From NCBI GenBank assembly GCA_030448265.1, contig JAUJNG010000004.1:21061-85060 (forward strand): a DNA stretch of 64,000 nucleotides. Direction: 5' to 3'. The DNA is from Abditibacterium sp. Lineage in GTDB: Bacteria; Armatimonadota; Abditibacteriia; Abditibacteriales; Abditibacteriaceae. A program made the position numbers and the translations under genes. Positions within the stretch are counted from its first letter, which is position 1; the number at the start of each line of letters is the position of its first letter. Shown one piece after another: positions 1 through 9,830 of this stretch. The notes below the pieces were generated by a model. The model worked only from the letters and a program-made list of their open reading frames with translations. It made no database searches and was not told where the DNA came from.

Positions 1-168
1 AGCTCTGTTTGTTCGGTCGTTCTCCCGGTGGCTCTGCCCGTGTGCCCCGCTCCCGCCTTTTTTTTGTTTTCTTTGTTGTTGGGCCGACTCTTTTAAACCC
101 TTTATTTAAAACGCAAAATTAGTGCCACCCAACCTATTTTTGGGCGTTTGCCCTAATTTGATTTTTTA

Positions 169-217
169 CGCTGTCGGCGAAGGCCGGCTACTTCGTTGGC
201 TGCGACTTTATGTCGCT
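169..217 (+). repeat. Family A repeat, single arm
   Basis: A copy of the family A unit, reading tgtcggcgaaggccggctac and then a conserved tail that ends gactttatgtcgc. The same unit recurs as paired inverted arms at 3914-4030 and 16565-16669. Only one arm is visible here. The rest of 1-258 is low-complexity pyrimidine-rich sequence in which I see no gene and no convincing promoter. Confidence 0.85.
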
Positions 218-258
218 TTGAAACGGCCACTCATATCAACACACGTCCATTTCCTCTC

Positions 259-3200
259 ATGCAAGCCATTCGCTACCTCTTCCTCTCACTCTGCCTCGCT
301 CTGAGCGCGACGTTTGCCCACGCCGCGCCGCATCCCGCCCTTCCCACCGGCCCGATTCCCAACGGTCTGGGCATCAACATCCACTTCACCGAGGCGCTGC
401 CAGGCGAAATGGAGATGCTCGCCGCGACCGGCGTGAAATGGATTCGCATGGACTGGGGCTGGGGCCGCACCGAACGGGTCAAGGGCGTCTACGATTGGAC
501 TGAGCCAGACAAACTCGTCGCCGCGATGGAAAAACACGGTTTGCGCGCGATTTTCGTGTTGAGCTACGGCAACAAACTCTATTCCCCGACTTCGCCCGCG
601 AGCGATGAAGTGCGACAGGCGTTCGCGCGCTGGGCCGTCGCCGCGATGACGCGCTACCGTGGGCGCGGCATTTTGTGGGAGATGTGGAACGAGCCGAACC
701 TGTTCTGGACGCCTAAAGTCAACGCGCAGGACTATGTGAAACTGGCGCTCGTCACGGGCGAAGCCGTGAAACGGGCGCTGCCCGACGAAGCCTTCATCGG
801 GCCGGCGGGCGCCTGGATGGATTTTCCGTTTTTGGAAAAGGTGTTCGCGGGCGGGGCGCTGCGCTATTTCGACGCGGTTTCCGTTCATCCCTACCGCGAC
901 AGCGCGCCCGATACCGTCGCGCCCGATTACCAGAAACTGCGCGATTTAATCCAGAAATACGCGCCCCAGAACAAAGAAATCCCGATTTTGGCGGGTGAAT
1001 GGGGCTACTCTTCCTCGACCACCAAACTCACCGAAGAGCAGCAGGCGCGCTATCTGGCGCGTCAATGGCTGACCAATCTGGCGTCGGGCATCCCGCTTTC
1101 GATCTGGTATGACTGGCGCGACGACGGCGATGACCCCAAGCAAAGCGAACATCGCTACGGCCTCGTCAAACGCGCTCATTTTTCCAATCGCACACCCGCT
1201 TTCGACCCCAAACCGGCTTATGTCGCGGCGCAAAACCTGATTCGTGAACTGCGCGGCTTCCAATTTGAAAAACGGCTGCCTACCGGTTCACCCAACGACC
1301 ACGTTTTGCAGTTCCGGCGCGGCAATGACCTCAAAATCGCGGCGTGGACTTCGGAATCAGCGAAAGTGGTTTCGCTGCCACTGAGCGGAAATTTCACCGC
1401 CGCTGATGTGTTGGGAAAAACTCAACCTCCAATCGCTGCGCAAAACGGCGCGATTTCGCTCTCACTTTCGCCCGCCGTCACCTATTTGACGGCCCAAAAC
1501 GCGCCAACCGGCCCCATCGCCGCGCCAGTCAATCCGCGCTACACACCTAAACCGACGGTTCTCGCCTTTCCCTTCGGCGCGCTTTTCGTCGAAGGCCAGG
1601 CGCCCAAACTCACGGTGCAACTGCCCGAAAACGACACCAATTCTCGCGCCGTTTCGCTCCAAATGACGGTTTCCGACCTCGAAAACCGCACCGTTCACAC
1701 CTTCACCACCAAACGCGCCCTGCGCGGCAGCGAGAGCGCAACCATTGAACTGCCGCGCTTGGCGCCTGGAAGGTATCGCGTTGCCGCCACAGCGAACTGG
1801 GGCGAAAAAAGCCTCGCCATGACGCATCATTTCGGCGTGGTGTCGCGCGATCTGGCTTCGCGGCCTTTGAGTCAAATCCCGCGCTGGGTCGGCGTCAACT
1901 CCTACATTCAGCACATGGACGCGCGAATTTATCCGCCCGCGTTCGAGTTGATGAACCTGCTCGGCGTGCGTCATGTGCGCTGGCTGCCTGGCTGGGGCAA
2001 CATCCAGCCGGAAGAAAATCGCTACGACTGGAAAAATTCCGACGCTTTTATCGCGCTGTGCAAACAAAACGGCATCACGGTGATGGCGTGTCTGAGCTAC
2101 TGGGGCGCGCCCTGGACGCATCAAAAATCGCAGGAACTGGGCGGCGCGCCGATGGGGTTTTCGGCGCCCGCGCGCCAGTTGTGGGCCGATTCGTTCGCGG
2201 CTCCGACGATGCGGCGCTACGGCGATTATGTCAAAGAGTGGCAAATCTGGAACGAGCCGAACGCCTTTTGGAACGACGATCCGGCGCAGGGACGCGGTTT
2301 CGCGCGCGGATTCGGATCGCCCGCCAACTATTACGACCTTTTCTCGCGCACCTACGACGCCGGACATAAGCTGAACAAAAACCTGCGGATCATGACGACG
2401 CTGGCCGGCACCAACGAGCGCGATTTGCGGCGCCTTTTCGATTTCGGCCTGGCCCAGAAATTCGACGGTTTCATCGGTCACACCTACGGCAATCACGCCG
2501 GACGCCTCAAGATGGCGCGCGAAGTGCTGCGCGAAAAAGGACACGGCGATAAACCGCTCGGTTCGGGCGAAATCGGCATTCCCGCTGACCCTGGCGATGC
2601 CAACGCCGAACGCCGTCAGGCGCAGTTCGTGGCCGAAGTTTTTCTTTCCACCGTTCCGCTCCCCAACATCTCCGGCGTGGACTGGTTCGTGCTGTCCAAT
2701 CGCGTCGCCGAAGGCACTTACGGACTTCTGGACAACCGTTTCGAGCCGATGCCCTCGGCTCTGGCCTACTTCACGACTGCGCGCTTGCTGTCCGGCGCGA
2801 CGGCGGGAACTTCACAAACGCGCGGCAATTTGCGTTTGCATCAGATCACGCGGAAAAATCGCGCGCCGCTTCTGGCCTTGTGGACAAGCGACGGCTCGGC
2901 GCGTCAGGTTTCGCTCCAATTGAAACGCGGCGAGGCCAAAGTCTGGGATTTGACGGGCCGCGCCGTTCCGGTTCACTGGCAGAACGGTCGCGCTCAGATT
3001 CAGGCGGCGCAGCCGGTTTTCATCGAAGGCGAAGTCGCGCTCGATGAGCCAATCGAACTCGAAATCGCGCCCGCGCCAGGCGGGGTGCGCGTGCGCGTCA
3101 CCTCGGAAATCACGGGCGCGGCGACTTTGACGCTGCAAACGCCCAGTGGCACGCAGTCGCGGCCCGTTACGCTGTCGCGCGGCACGGGTGAGGTGGTTTT

Positions 3201-3897
3201 TCCGGTTCAAAGCCCCGAAATGGGCCGTTCCAGCGACGTTTCGGCGCAGTTACAGTGGCAAAACGGGCGGACAACTGCGTCGCGCCAACTCGATTTCGCG
3301 CTCGCGCCGCGCGTCGAAACGGCGGCAGCGACCGAACTGCGGCGTCCGCAAAACCATCCGTTCTGGCGCGTCGAAGGCGAGGAAAATTGGCACGGCATGA
3401 TCCCCGACGCTTACACGGGGTCGCAGGATTTGTCGCTCGAAATCGCCTTCGGCTGGACGCCGGAACATCTGGTGTTATGGCTCGAAGCGCGCGACGACAC
3501 CCACGTTTTCGCCAATCCGACCGCGCCCTGGTCAACCGATAGCGGCCAGGTCGCCTTCGATGCCGGTTATCGCCGCTCGGCGGACGCGCCGTTTGTCGAA
3601 TACGCCTTTGGTTTGGGCGAAAACGGCCCCATCGCTTTTGCGCCCGACGCGCCGCATTACAGCGCCAATCTCCAGTCCAAACGCGAGGGCGACAAAACTT
3701 TCTACCGTTTGCTGGTGCCCTGGAGCGATTTGGCGGTCACGCCGCGCGCCGGAATGCCGATTGGCGCATCGTTAATTGTCAACGACAACGACGGGCCGCG
3801 CCGCCAGGGTTGGCTGGGCTGGGGCAGTGGCATCGGGCTTTCCAAAAATCCGGCGCTTTACCGCGATTTGGTTTTGGGAGAAGCTGTGACACGATAA
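259..3897 (+). CDS. Secreted tandem clan-A glycoside hydrolase with CBM9-like tail
   Basis: A 1212-residue exported protein. Residues 1-23 form a signal peptide (Arg5, hydrophobic core, AHA cleavage site). There are two TIM-barrel glycosidase domains of the GH39/GH5 (clan A) type. Domain 1 (about 35-350) shows WNEPN with the likely acid/base Glu145 and AGEWG with the likely nucleophile Glu247. Domain 2 (about 555-860) repeats this with Glu666 in IWNEPN and Glu771 in GSGEIG. Beta-rich linkers separate the two. The last roughly 180 residues look like a CBM9/DOMON-type carbohydrate-binding domain. I chose ATG 259 because the signal peptide starts there; the upstream in-frame ATG lies inside the family A repeat. 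It is first in a polysaccharide locus, so it probably attacks the backbone outside the cytoplasm. The substrate cannot be read from sequence. Both catalytic pairs are intact. Confidence 0.85.
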   Translation: MQAIRYLFLSLCLALSATFAHAAPHPALPTGPIPNGLGINIHFTEALPGEMEMLAATGVKWIRMDWGWGRTERVKGVYDWTEPDKLVAAMEKHGLRAIFVLSYGNKLYSPTSPASDEVRQAFARWAVAAMTRYRGRGILWEMWNEPNLFWTPKVNAQDYVKLALVTGEAVKRALPDEAFIGPAGAWMDFPFLEKVFAGGALRYFDAVSVHPYRDSAPDTVAPDYQKLRDLIQKYAPQNKEIPILAGEWGYSSSTTKLTEEQQARYLARQWLTNLASGIPLSIWYDWRDDGDDPKQSEHRYGLVKRAHFSNRTPAFDPKPAYVAAQNLIRELRGFQFEKRLPTGSPNDHVLQFRRGNDLKIAAWTSESAKVVSLPLSGNFTAADVLGKTQPPIAAQNGAISLSLSPAVTYLTAQNAPTGPIAAPVNPRYTPKPTVLAFPFGALFVEGQAPKLTVQLPENDTNSRAVSLQMTVSDLENRTVHTFTTKRALRGSESATIELPRLAPGRYRVAATANWGEKSLAMTHHFGVVSRDLASRPLSQIPRWVGVNSYIQHMDARIYPPAFELMNLLGVRHVRWLPGWGNIQPEENRYDWKNSDAFIALCKQNGITVMACLSYWGAPWTHQKSQELGGAPMGFSAPARQLWADSFAAPTMRRYGDYVKEWQIWNEPNAFWNDDPAQGRGFARGFGSPANYYDLFSRTYDAGHKLNKNLRIMTTLAGTNERDLRRLFDFGLAQKFDGFIGHTYGNHAGRLKMAREVLREKGHGDKPLGSGEIGIPADPGDANAERRQAQFVAEVFLSTVPLPNISGVDWFVLSNRVAEGTYGLLDNRFEPMPSALAYFTTARLLSGATAGTSQTRGNLRLHQITRKNRAPLLALWTSDGSARQVSLQLKRGEAKVWDLTGRAVPVHWQNGRAQIQAAQPVFIEGEVALDEPIELEIAPAPGGVRVRVTSEITGAATLTLQTPSGTQSRPVTLSRGTGEVVFPVQSPEMGRSSDVSAQLQWQNGRTTASRQLDFALAPRVETAAATELRRPQNHPFWRVEGEENWHGMIPDAYTGSQDLSLEIAFGWTPEHLVLWLEARDDTHVFANPTAPWSTDSGQVAFDAGYRRSADAPFVEYAFGLGENGPIAFAPDAPHYSANLQSKREGDKTFYRLLVPWSDLAVTPRAGMPIGASLIVNDNDGPRRQGWLGWGSGIGLSKNPALYRDLVLGEAVTR

Positions 3898-3913
3898 ATC
3901 ATTAAATTTTCAA

Positions 3914-4030
3914 GCGACATGAAGTCGCAGCCAACGAAGTCGTTAACGAAGTAGTCGGCCTTCGCCGACAGCGTAGCAATCACTTCGTCGGCGAAGGCCG
4001 ACTACTTCGTTGGCTGCGACTTTATGTCGC
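3914..4030. repeat. Family A inverted repeat (paired arms)
   Basis: The left arm starts gcgacatgaagtcgcagcc and the right arm ends gcgactttatgtcgc, giving a long imperfect palindrome that would fold into one hairpin. The left arm carries a small internal duplication of the acgaagt segment. It fills most of the gap between the glycosidase and the first sulfatase. It may slow or end transcription, but has no T-run typical of an intrinsic terminator. Confidence 0.85.
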
Positions 4031-4051
4031 TTTTTCAACCTTTTTCATCCC

Positions 4052-5353
4052 ATGAACCGCCCCAACATCCTTTACATCCATTCCCACGACACGGGCCGCC
4101 ATATTTCGCCTTTCGGCCACGCCATCGACACGCCCAACTTTCAAAAACTCGCCGAAGCGGGCGTATTATTTCGCCAGGCGTTTTGCGCCTCGCCGTCGTG
4201 CAGCGCGTCACGCGCCGCGCTTTTGACCGGACAAAGCTCCCATTCGAGCGGAATGCTCGGCCTCGCCCATCGCGGCTGGAAACTCCACGATTACGGGCAG
4301 CACCTGATTCACACATTGGCGAAAGCCGGCTACCAGTCGGCGCTGTGCGGTGTGCAGCACATCGCGGCGGGGCCGGATTCGGTGAAAATTATCGGCTACG
4401 ATCATCACATCGAAACGCCCTCAATGCGCGCCCGCGACGTGGCGCCCGCCGCCGCGAAGTGGCTCGAAAACGCGCCCGATGAGCCGTTTTTCCTCGATGT
4501 CGGCTTCGTCGAAACCCACACCCTGCCAGGCGAATCGCTCTTCGACTGCGGTCTGGGCGATCCGCGCTACGTCCTGCCGCCCGCGCCGCTTCCCGACACG
4601 CCGCGCAATCGCCAGGACATCGCCGATTTCCAACTGGCGGCGCACGTTCTCGACGGCGGCCTCGGACAGGTTTTGGACGCCCTCGAACGAAGCGGAAGGG
4701 CCGAAAATACGCTCGTGGTTTGCACGACCGATCACGGCATTCCATTCCCTGCCATGAAATGCAACCTCACCGACGCCGGAACCGGCGTGCTTCTCATCCT
4801 GCGCGGCCCGAACGGTTTTGAGGGCGGCAAAGTGGTGGATGCGATGGTGTCGCAGATCGACGTTTTCCCGACACTCTGCGAATATCTGGGCCTCGAAAAC
4901 CCCGACTGGCTCCAGGGCCGCTCGTTTTTGCCCGTCGTGCGCGGCGAAAAAGAGGAAGTCAACGAGGAAATTTTCACCGAAGTCACCCATCACGCGGCTT
5001 ACCAACCGATGCGAAGCGTGCGAACTTCGCGCTGGAAATACATTCGCCAGATGAGCGAGCGACAAGCGCCGGTTTTGCCCAACTGCGACGATTCGCGCTC
5101 CAAAGATGTGTGGGTCGAAGCCGGCTGGCGCGAAAAACGGGTCGAGAGGGAGCAGCTTTTCGACCTGTTGTTCGATCCCAACGAGACCAAAAATCTGGCG
5201 CATGAGGCACAATTTGCAGGTATTTTAGAAGAAATGCGCGCGCGTTTGGACGCCTGGATGGAGCGCACAAACGACCCAATTTTGCGCGGGCCGGTTCCGG
5301 TTCCCGAAGGCACCCTGGAGACCAACCCCGACAATTTATCGCCGAAGAGTTAG
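4052..5353 (+). CDS. Cys-type sulfatase
   Basis: A 433-residue arylsulfatase-superfamily enzyme that hydrolyses sulfate esters. The N-terminus has the metal-binding strand after RPNILYIHSHD. The signature CSASRAALLTG places the formylglycine precursor at Cys50 (C-x-A-x-R, a Cys-type site). The later CTTDHG segment supplies metal ligands. It resembles N-sulfoglucosamine sulfohydrolase-like sulfatases. ATG 4052 is preferred: the earlier in-frame ATG lies in the repeat arm. I see no signal peptide, so it may act in the cytoplasm on imported oligosaccharides. A formylglycine-generating enzyme or sulfatase maturase is needed and is not in the window. It sits directly upstream of the sugar kinase. 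Confidence 0.9.
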   Translation: MNRPNILYIHSHDTGRHISPFGHAIDTPNFQKLAEAGVLFRQAFCASPSCSASRAALLTGQSSHSSGMLGLAHRGWKLHDYGQHLIHTLAKAGYQSALCGVQHIAAGPDSVKIIGYDHHIETPSMRARDVAPAAAKWLENAPDEPFFLDVGFVETHTLPGESLFDCGLGDPRYVLPPAPLPDTPRNRQDIADFQLAAHVLDGGLGQVLDALERSGRAENTLVVCTTDHGIPFPAMKCNLTDAGTGVLLILRGPNGFEGGKVVDAMVSQIDVFPTLCEYLGLENPDWLQGRSFLPVVRGEKEEVNEEIFTEVTHHAAYQPMRSVRTSRWKYIRQMSERQAPVLPNCDDSRSKDVWVEAGWREKRVEREQLFDLLFDPNETKNLAHEAQFAGILEEMRARLDAWMERTNDPILRGPVPVPEGTLETNPDNLSPKS

Positions 5354-5404
5354 CGTTGTTTGTCCGCTCAAAAGCGAACCGCTTCGATTTCAACCTGGAT
5401 TATC

Positions 5405-6331
5405 ATGCCCCAAATCATTTGCCTGGGAATTTTAGTCGCCGACATCATCGGGCGCCCCATCGAGCGCGTTCCGGCGCGCGGCGCGCTGGAGTTGGTCGAA
5501 TCCATCACCACCCACATCGGCGGCTGCGCGGCCAACACCGGAATCGGGCTGCAAAAACTGGGAGTTGAAACCGCCGTGATCGGTGCCGTCGGGCGCGATG
5601 GATTCGGCCAGTTTGTGCGCCACACGCTCGAAAGTCACGGCGTCGATACGCGCGGCGTGAGCGAAACCGGCGCCGCGCCGACTTCGGCGACGATGGTTTT
5701 GGTGCAGCCCGATGGCGAGCGCTCCTTTTTGCACTGCGTGGGCGCCAACGCCGCGTTTGGCGACGATTTCGAGGAGTCGATTTTGCAAGGCGCGCAGATT
5801 CTGCACATCGCCGGACACGGTTTGATGCCCGCTTTCGATGGAGCGCCGTGCGCCCGCGTGCTGCAAGAAGCGCAAAAGCGGGGCATCAAAACCAGTCTTG
5901 ACACCGCCGGCGCGCCCGACGACACCTGGCGCCACAACCTGCGCTGTTGTCTGCCTTTTCTCGATTATTTCGTGCCCAGTCTGCATGAAGTCCGCGAGTT
6001 GGTTCTCGGCCCGCAAACGCCCGAACACATCACCAAACAGCTTCTTGGGCTCGGCGTGGGAACCGTCGCGCTCAAAATGGGGCGGGACGGTTCTTACGCC
6101 AAAAACCAGCGCGGCGAGGAAGCGCGCGTAGCGGCTTTGAAAGTCAATACCGTCGATGCCACCGGCGCGGGCGATGCTTTTGCGGCGGGATTTCTGGCCG
6201 CCGCGCTGCGCGATTTGCCGCTCGAAACCTGTCTCCAGATGGGCAACGCGACCGGCGCGCGCTGCGTGCAGGCGGTCGGCACCGTCGAGGGACTGGGCGA
6301 GTGGAACAGCACTTTTGCAATGACGCTTTAG
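5405..6331 (+). CDS. PfkB-family carbohydrate kinase
   Basis: A 308-residue ribokinase/PfkB-family kinase that phosphorylates a sugar with ATP. The N-terminal glycine-rich strand (IGGCAANTG) and the C-terminal anion-hole motif DATGAGDAF with its catalytic Asp are intact. I chose ATG 5405 because the family strand ICLGILVADI starts there; the upstream ORF extension has no family similarity. It lies between a sulfatase and the alpha-mannosidase, with a class I aldolase further on, so it probably phosphorylates the monosaccharide released by this locus before aldol cleavage. Sugar specificity is unknown. Confidence 0.9.
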   Translation: MPQIICLGILVADIIGRPIERVPARGALELVESITTHIGGCAANTGIGLQKLGVETAVIGAVGRDGFGQFVRHTLESHGVDTRGVSETGAAPTSATMVLVQPDGERSFLHCVGANAAFGDDFEESILQGAQILHIAGHGLMPAFDGAPCARVLQEAQKRGIKTSLDTAGAPDDTWRHNLRCCLPFLDYFVPSLHEVRELVLGPQTPEHITKQLLGLGVGTVALKMGRDGSYAKNQRGEEARVAALKVNTVDATGAGDAFAAGFLAAALRDLPLETCLQMGNATGARCVQAVGTVEGLGEWNSTFAMTL

Positions 6332-6471
6332 ATTTGCAATCTCTGCGGTTCGAGGGGGCGAAGTGGATGAAGAAGGCGCTCGACTCCCTCTCCCTGCGGG
6401 AGAGGGAGTCAAACTCCTACAGCGCGCTTTTGAATCCATCTTACACAACCTGTTCGCCTGAGAATTTCACT

Positions 6472-8745
6472 ATGATTGTTCACATGATCGGCAACGCCCA
6501 CCTCGATCCGGTGTGGCTGTGGCCCTGGCAAAGCGGCGCCGACGAAGCGCTCGCCACTTTTACGCACGCCGTCGCGCGCTGCGACGAAACCCCGCAGTTC
6601 ATCTACACGCGCGGCGAAGCGTGGCTCTTTGCGCTCGTTGAAAAAATCGACCCCGATCTCTTCGAGCGCGCCCGCGAACTGGTGCATTCGGGCCGGTGGC
6701 AAATCGTGGGCGGGCAATGGGTGCAGCCCGACTGCAACCTGCCCACGCTCGACGGCTGGAACCAGCAATTGGAAATCGGCGCGCGCTATTTCGAAGAGAA
6801 ATTCGGTGTCAAATCGCGCGTGGGCTACAACGTCGATTCGTTTGGCCATCCCGCCACGCTGCCCGATATTCTGGTCGCGCACGGACTGGAAAACTACTGT
6901 TTTCATCGTCCTGGGCCGCATCAGGTCGAACTTCCGGCGCAAACCTTTCGCTGGCGCGGCGTAAACGGCGGCGAAGTGACGGCGTTTCGCATCGCGCAGG
7001 CGTATGTGACGCGAACCGACGATCTCTTTGGCCAGATCAAGCTCAACCTCGACGCCGCCGACCCGCAACTGGGCCACACCATGTGCTTTTACGGCGTGGG
7101 CAATCACGGCGGCGGGCCGACCAAAGGCAACATCGAATACATTCTCCAAAACCGCCGCTTTGCCGATGATGTGGAACTAATTTTCTCGCATCCGCAGGCG
7201 TTTTTCGATGCCATCGCCGATAAAATCGCCTCGCTTCCGGTGGTGGAAACCGAACTGCAAAAAACCTTTCCTGGCTGCTATTCGGTGATGGCCGACATCA
7301 AGCGCGCGCAACACCGAGGCGAGCAGTTTTTGGCGCAAACCGAGGCGATTGTCGAGCAGTTTTCGCGCGACGAGGCCGCTAAAACGCAGCGCCAGACGCG
7401 GCTCGAAAGCGCGTGGCGCGATTTGTGCTTCACCCAGTTTCACGATATTCTGGCCGGAACTTCGGCGAGCCAGACCTGGGACTCGGTGCGCGCGATGCAG
7501 GGCCGCGCGCGCATCAAGGGCGAGGAAATCGCGCTCGAAACCACGCGCATCTGGGCGCGAAATGAACTGCCGCCGGTCAATTTTCAGCAAATCGCGCTGT
7601 TCAATCCCAACGGCGAAACCTGGCGCGGCGCCATCGAACACGAGCCGTTTTTGGACTTCGATTTCTGGGGCAGTCGCTGGCTGTCGGACGAAAACGGCAC
7701 CGCGATTCCCTTTCAGCGCGTGCAGCCCGACTCCAACATCCTGCTGTCCAATCGCCTCATTTTTGAAGCCGAAATTCCGGCCCAGAGCGCGCAAATCCTG
7801 CTGGTGCGCGATGATGAAAAGCCCGTCGGCGAAACTACGACCGACTTGCAAGTTTCCCAAAACTCACTGCGAAACTCGCACTTAAAAATCGAGGCAACGC
7901 CGCGCGGTTTGCAAGTTTTCGACGCGCAAAACGAGGCGCTTTTCGACTTCAATTTCCATCTTCGCCAGGACGCAAGCGACACCTGGACTTTCACGCAGAA
8001 CCGTTTTCCCGAAGTCATTGTCGCGGTGGCTGAGAGTTGGAACTGGCAAAGCGAAGAAAGCGGCCCGCTTCGCGCCAAACTGCGCGGCGAGTGTGAAATT
8101 GGAGCGTCGCGGCTGCGCTTCACGATTTGGCTCGAACGCGAGAAGGCGAGTTTCGGCTGGCATCTGGAAGCGAATTGGAACGAGCGCTACACGCTGTTGC
8201 AAATGCCGATTTGGGTATCAAAACCGATTCTAAATCGCCGCGACGGACTCGCGGGCGGCTCGATTCAGCGCGCGGGCGATGAGTTCGAGCATCCCTTTCA
8301 AAAGTGGTCGCAAAACGGCGCGATTGCCCTGGTTTCGCCCGATATTTATTCGGTTTCGGGGCGCGAAAACGAGTGGCAGTTCACGCTGCTTCGCGCGCCG
8401 CGCATGGCGTGGGGCGGAGGCGACCCCGAAATCTTCGCGGGCCGCGAAACCTTCACCGATCAGGGCTTCCACGTCTTCGAAGGCGCGTTTCTGCTCGGCG
8501 ACCATTCGCCCGCAATTTTGGACAGCGCGTGGCAAAATATGGCGCGAAAGCCGATTGTTTTCGACCGCTACGAAGGTCTGGATCGCCCGCCCTGGGGCAA
8601 CAATCCGCGCACTGAACTGTGGACGGGCGCCGAACAGCGCGCGCGATTGGAAGGGCGCATGATGCATCTCGAAGACAACGGCGCGCGCGACATTCTGGCC
8701 GCGCCCGACGCCGAACTGCCCGCCGAAATCGAGGAAGTTCTGTAA
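6472..8745 (+). CDS. GH38 alpha-mannosidase
   Basis: A 757-residue retaining alpha-mannosidase. The family zinc site is visible: GNAHLDPVW (His10, Asp12), NVDSFGH with the presumed nucleophile Asp122, and TQFHDILAGTS with the fourth ligand His. A three-helix middle region and large beta-sandwich domains follow, as in GH38. ATG 6472 starts exactly at the family N-terminus; in-frame codons upstream read through intergenic sequence. No signal peptide is present, so it is probably cytoplasmic and trims oligosaccharides after uptake. Length fits the shorter bacterial GH38 enzymes. Confidence 0.92.
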   Translation: MIVHMIGNAHLDPVWLWPWQSGADEALATFTHAVARCDETPQFIYTRGEAWLFALVEKIDPDLFERARELVHSGRWQIVGGQWVQPDCNLPTLDGWNQQLEIGARYFEEKFGVKSRVGYNVDSFGHPATLPDILVAHGLENYCFHRPGPHQVELPAQTFRWRGVNGGEVTAFRIAQAYVTRTDDLFGQIKLNLDAADPQLGHTMCFYGVGNHGGGPTKGNIEYILQNRRFADDVELIFSHPQAFFDAIADKIASLPVVETELQKTFPGCYSVMADIKRAQHRGEQFLAQTEAIVEQFSRDEAAKTQRQTRLESAWRDLCFTQFHDILAGTSASQTWDSVRAMQGRARIKGEEIALETTRIWARNELPPVNFQQIALFNPNGETWRGAIEHEPFLDFDFWGSRWLSDENGTAIPFQRVQPDSNILLSNRLIFEAEIPAQSAQILLVRDDEKPVGETTTDLQVSQNSLRNSHLKIEATPRGLQVFDAQNEALFDFNFHLRQDASDTWTFTQNRFPEVIVAVAESWNWQSEESGPLRAKLRGECEIGASRLRFTIWLEREKASFGWHLEANWNERYTLLQMPIWVSKPILNRRDGLAGGSIQRAGDEFEHPFQKWSQNGAIALVSPDIYSVSGRENEWQFTLLRAPRMAWGGGDPEIFAGRETFTDQGFHVFEGAFLLGDHSPAILDSAWQNMARKPIVFDRYEGLDRPPWGNNPRTELWTGAEQRARLEGRMMHLEDNGARDILAAPDAELPAEIEEVL

Positions 8746-8750
8746 CCCGT

Positions 8751-8867
8751 TGTCATTCCGAGGGAGCCTCAGCGACCGAGGAATCAATGACAGGAAGAAC
8801 CATTTTGCCGTTAACGGGTGAAAACTGCGGGTGATTCCTCGGTCGCTGAGGCTCCCTCGGAATGACA
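8751..8867. repeat. Family C inverted repeat
   Basis: The arms tgtcattccgagggagcctc and its complement at the right end form a long palindrome that fills the gap between the mannosidase and the aldolase. A second member with a different inner sequence lies at 11982-12088. Repeats with these outer bases (TGTCATTCCGAG) occur in many unrelated bacterial genomes. Confidence 0.9.
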
Positions 8868-8901
8868 AACGCTTTATCTGATGACTTTCCCTCCACATCT
8901 C

Positions 8902-9732
8902 ATGAAAAATTATCGTCTCAACCGGCTGTTCAACCCCAAATCGGGACGCTGTTTCGATGTCGCCATCGATCACGGTTTTTTCGGTGAAAGCGCGTTTTTG
9001 CAGGGCATCGAAAACCTGCAAAAAGCGGTCGAAACCATCGTCGCGGCCAATCCCGACGCCGTTCAACTCACCATTGGCCAAGCGCATCATCTGCAAAACA
9101 TCGCCGGAAAAGGGAAGCCCGCCCTCGTTTTGCGAACCGATGTCGCCAATGTTTACGGGCGCGAACTGCCCTCTTCCGCGTTCTCGAAAATCATCGCCAA
9201 TCCGGTCGAAGCCGCGCTGCGACTCGATGCGGCGTGCGTGGTTGTCAACCTGTTTTCGATTCCTGGCGCGCCCGAAGTCACCGCGCAGTGCATCGACAAC
9301 ATTCTCCGCATCAAGCCCGACTGCGAGCGCTACGCGATGCCGCTCATGATTGAACCGCTCGTTTTCCGGTCCAATGCCGAAGCGGGCGGTTATCAGGTCG
9401 ATGGCGACGCGCAAAAAATCGTGCCTCTGGTGCGTCAGGGCGTGGAACTGGGCGCCGACATCATCAAAGCCGACCCGACCGACGACACCTCGCTTTATCA
9501 CCGCGTGATCGAAACGGCGGGCGCGATTCCGGTTCTGGTGCGCGGCGGCGGCAAGGCGAGCGACGAAGACATTTTGCAGCGCACCTGGGAACTGATGCAG
9601 CAGGGCGCGCGCGGCATCGTTTACGGGCGCAACATCATCCAGCACCAGAGTCCAGCAGGCATGACGCGCGCTTTGATGAGTGTGGTTCACGACGGCGCGA
9701 GCGTGGAAGACGCGCTGCAATTACTGAGGTGA
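8902..9732 (+). CDS. Class I aldolase, DeoC/LacD/FbaB-type
   Basis: A 276-residue TIM-barrel Schiff-base aldolase. CFDVAIDHG near residue 17 matches the family N-terminal strand. DIIKADPTDD carries the expected Schiff-base lysine. The RGGG motif and the later GIVYGRN form the phosphate-binding end. Relatives cleave fructose-1,6-bisphosphate, tagatose or sulfofructose phosphates, or work in aromatic precursor synthesis, so the substrate cannot be assigned from sequence. With the PfkB kinase in the same locus, splitting a ketose phosphate into two C3 units is the simplest reading. ATG 8902 fits the family start; ATG 8881 is possible in the same frame. Neither has a good SD. Confidence 0.85.
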   Translation: MKNYRLNRLFNPKSGRCFDVAIDHGFFGESAFLQGIENLQKAVETIVAANPDAVQLTIGQAHHLQNIAGKGKPALVLRTDVANVYGRELPSSAFSKIIANPVEAALRLDAACVVVNLFSIPGAPEVTAQCIDNILRIKPDCERYAMPLMIEPLVFRSNAEAGGYQVDGDAQKIVPLVRQGVELGADIIKADPTDDTSLYHRVIETAGAIPVLVRGGGKASDEDILQRTWELMQQGARGIVYGRNIIQHQSPAGMTRALMSVVHDGASVEDALQLLR

Positions 9733-9735
9733 AAA

Positions 9736-9821
9736 TGAACCACAGAGACACGGAGACACAGAGATTTTTTTGAGTTTAAAACCCCTCATTTTTCTCTGTG
9801 TCTCCGTGTCTCTGTGGTTCA
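9736..9821. repeat. Family B inverted repeat
   Basis: The arms read tgaaccacagagacacggag and its complement. The unit recurs at 21677-21758, 29772-29870 and 47677-47759, each time between genes. This type of palindrome is widespread in bacteria with repeat-rich genomes. Confidence 0.92.
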
Positions 9822-9830
9822 TCCAAAACC

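Noticed and set aside
1462..2544. A 360-codon open frame on the minus strand
   Set aside because: It is antisense to the glycosidase, whose two catalytic pairs are intact. Base composition explains the openness.
5353..5405. An early start for the PfkB kinase at 5360
   Set aside because: The extra 15 residues have no family similarity and the conserved first strand begins right after ATG 5405.
8230..9720. A 496-codon open frame on the minus strand
   Set aside because: It is antisense to the GH38 and aldolase genes and runs through the family C palindrome. There is no recognisable protein motif.
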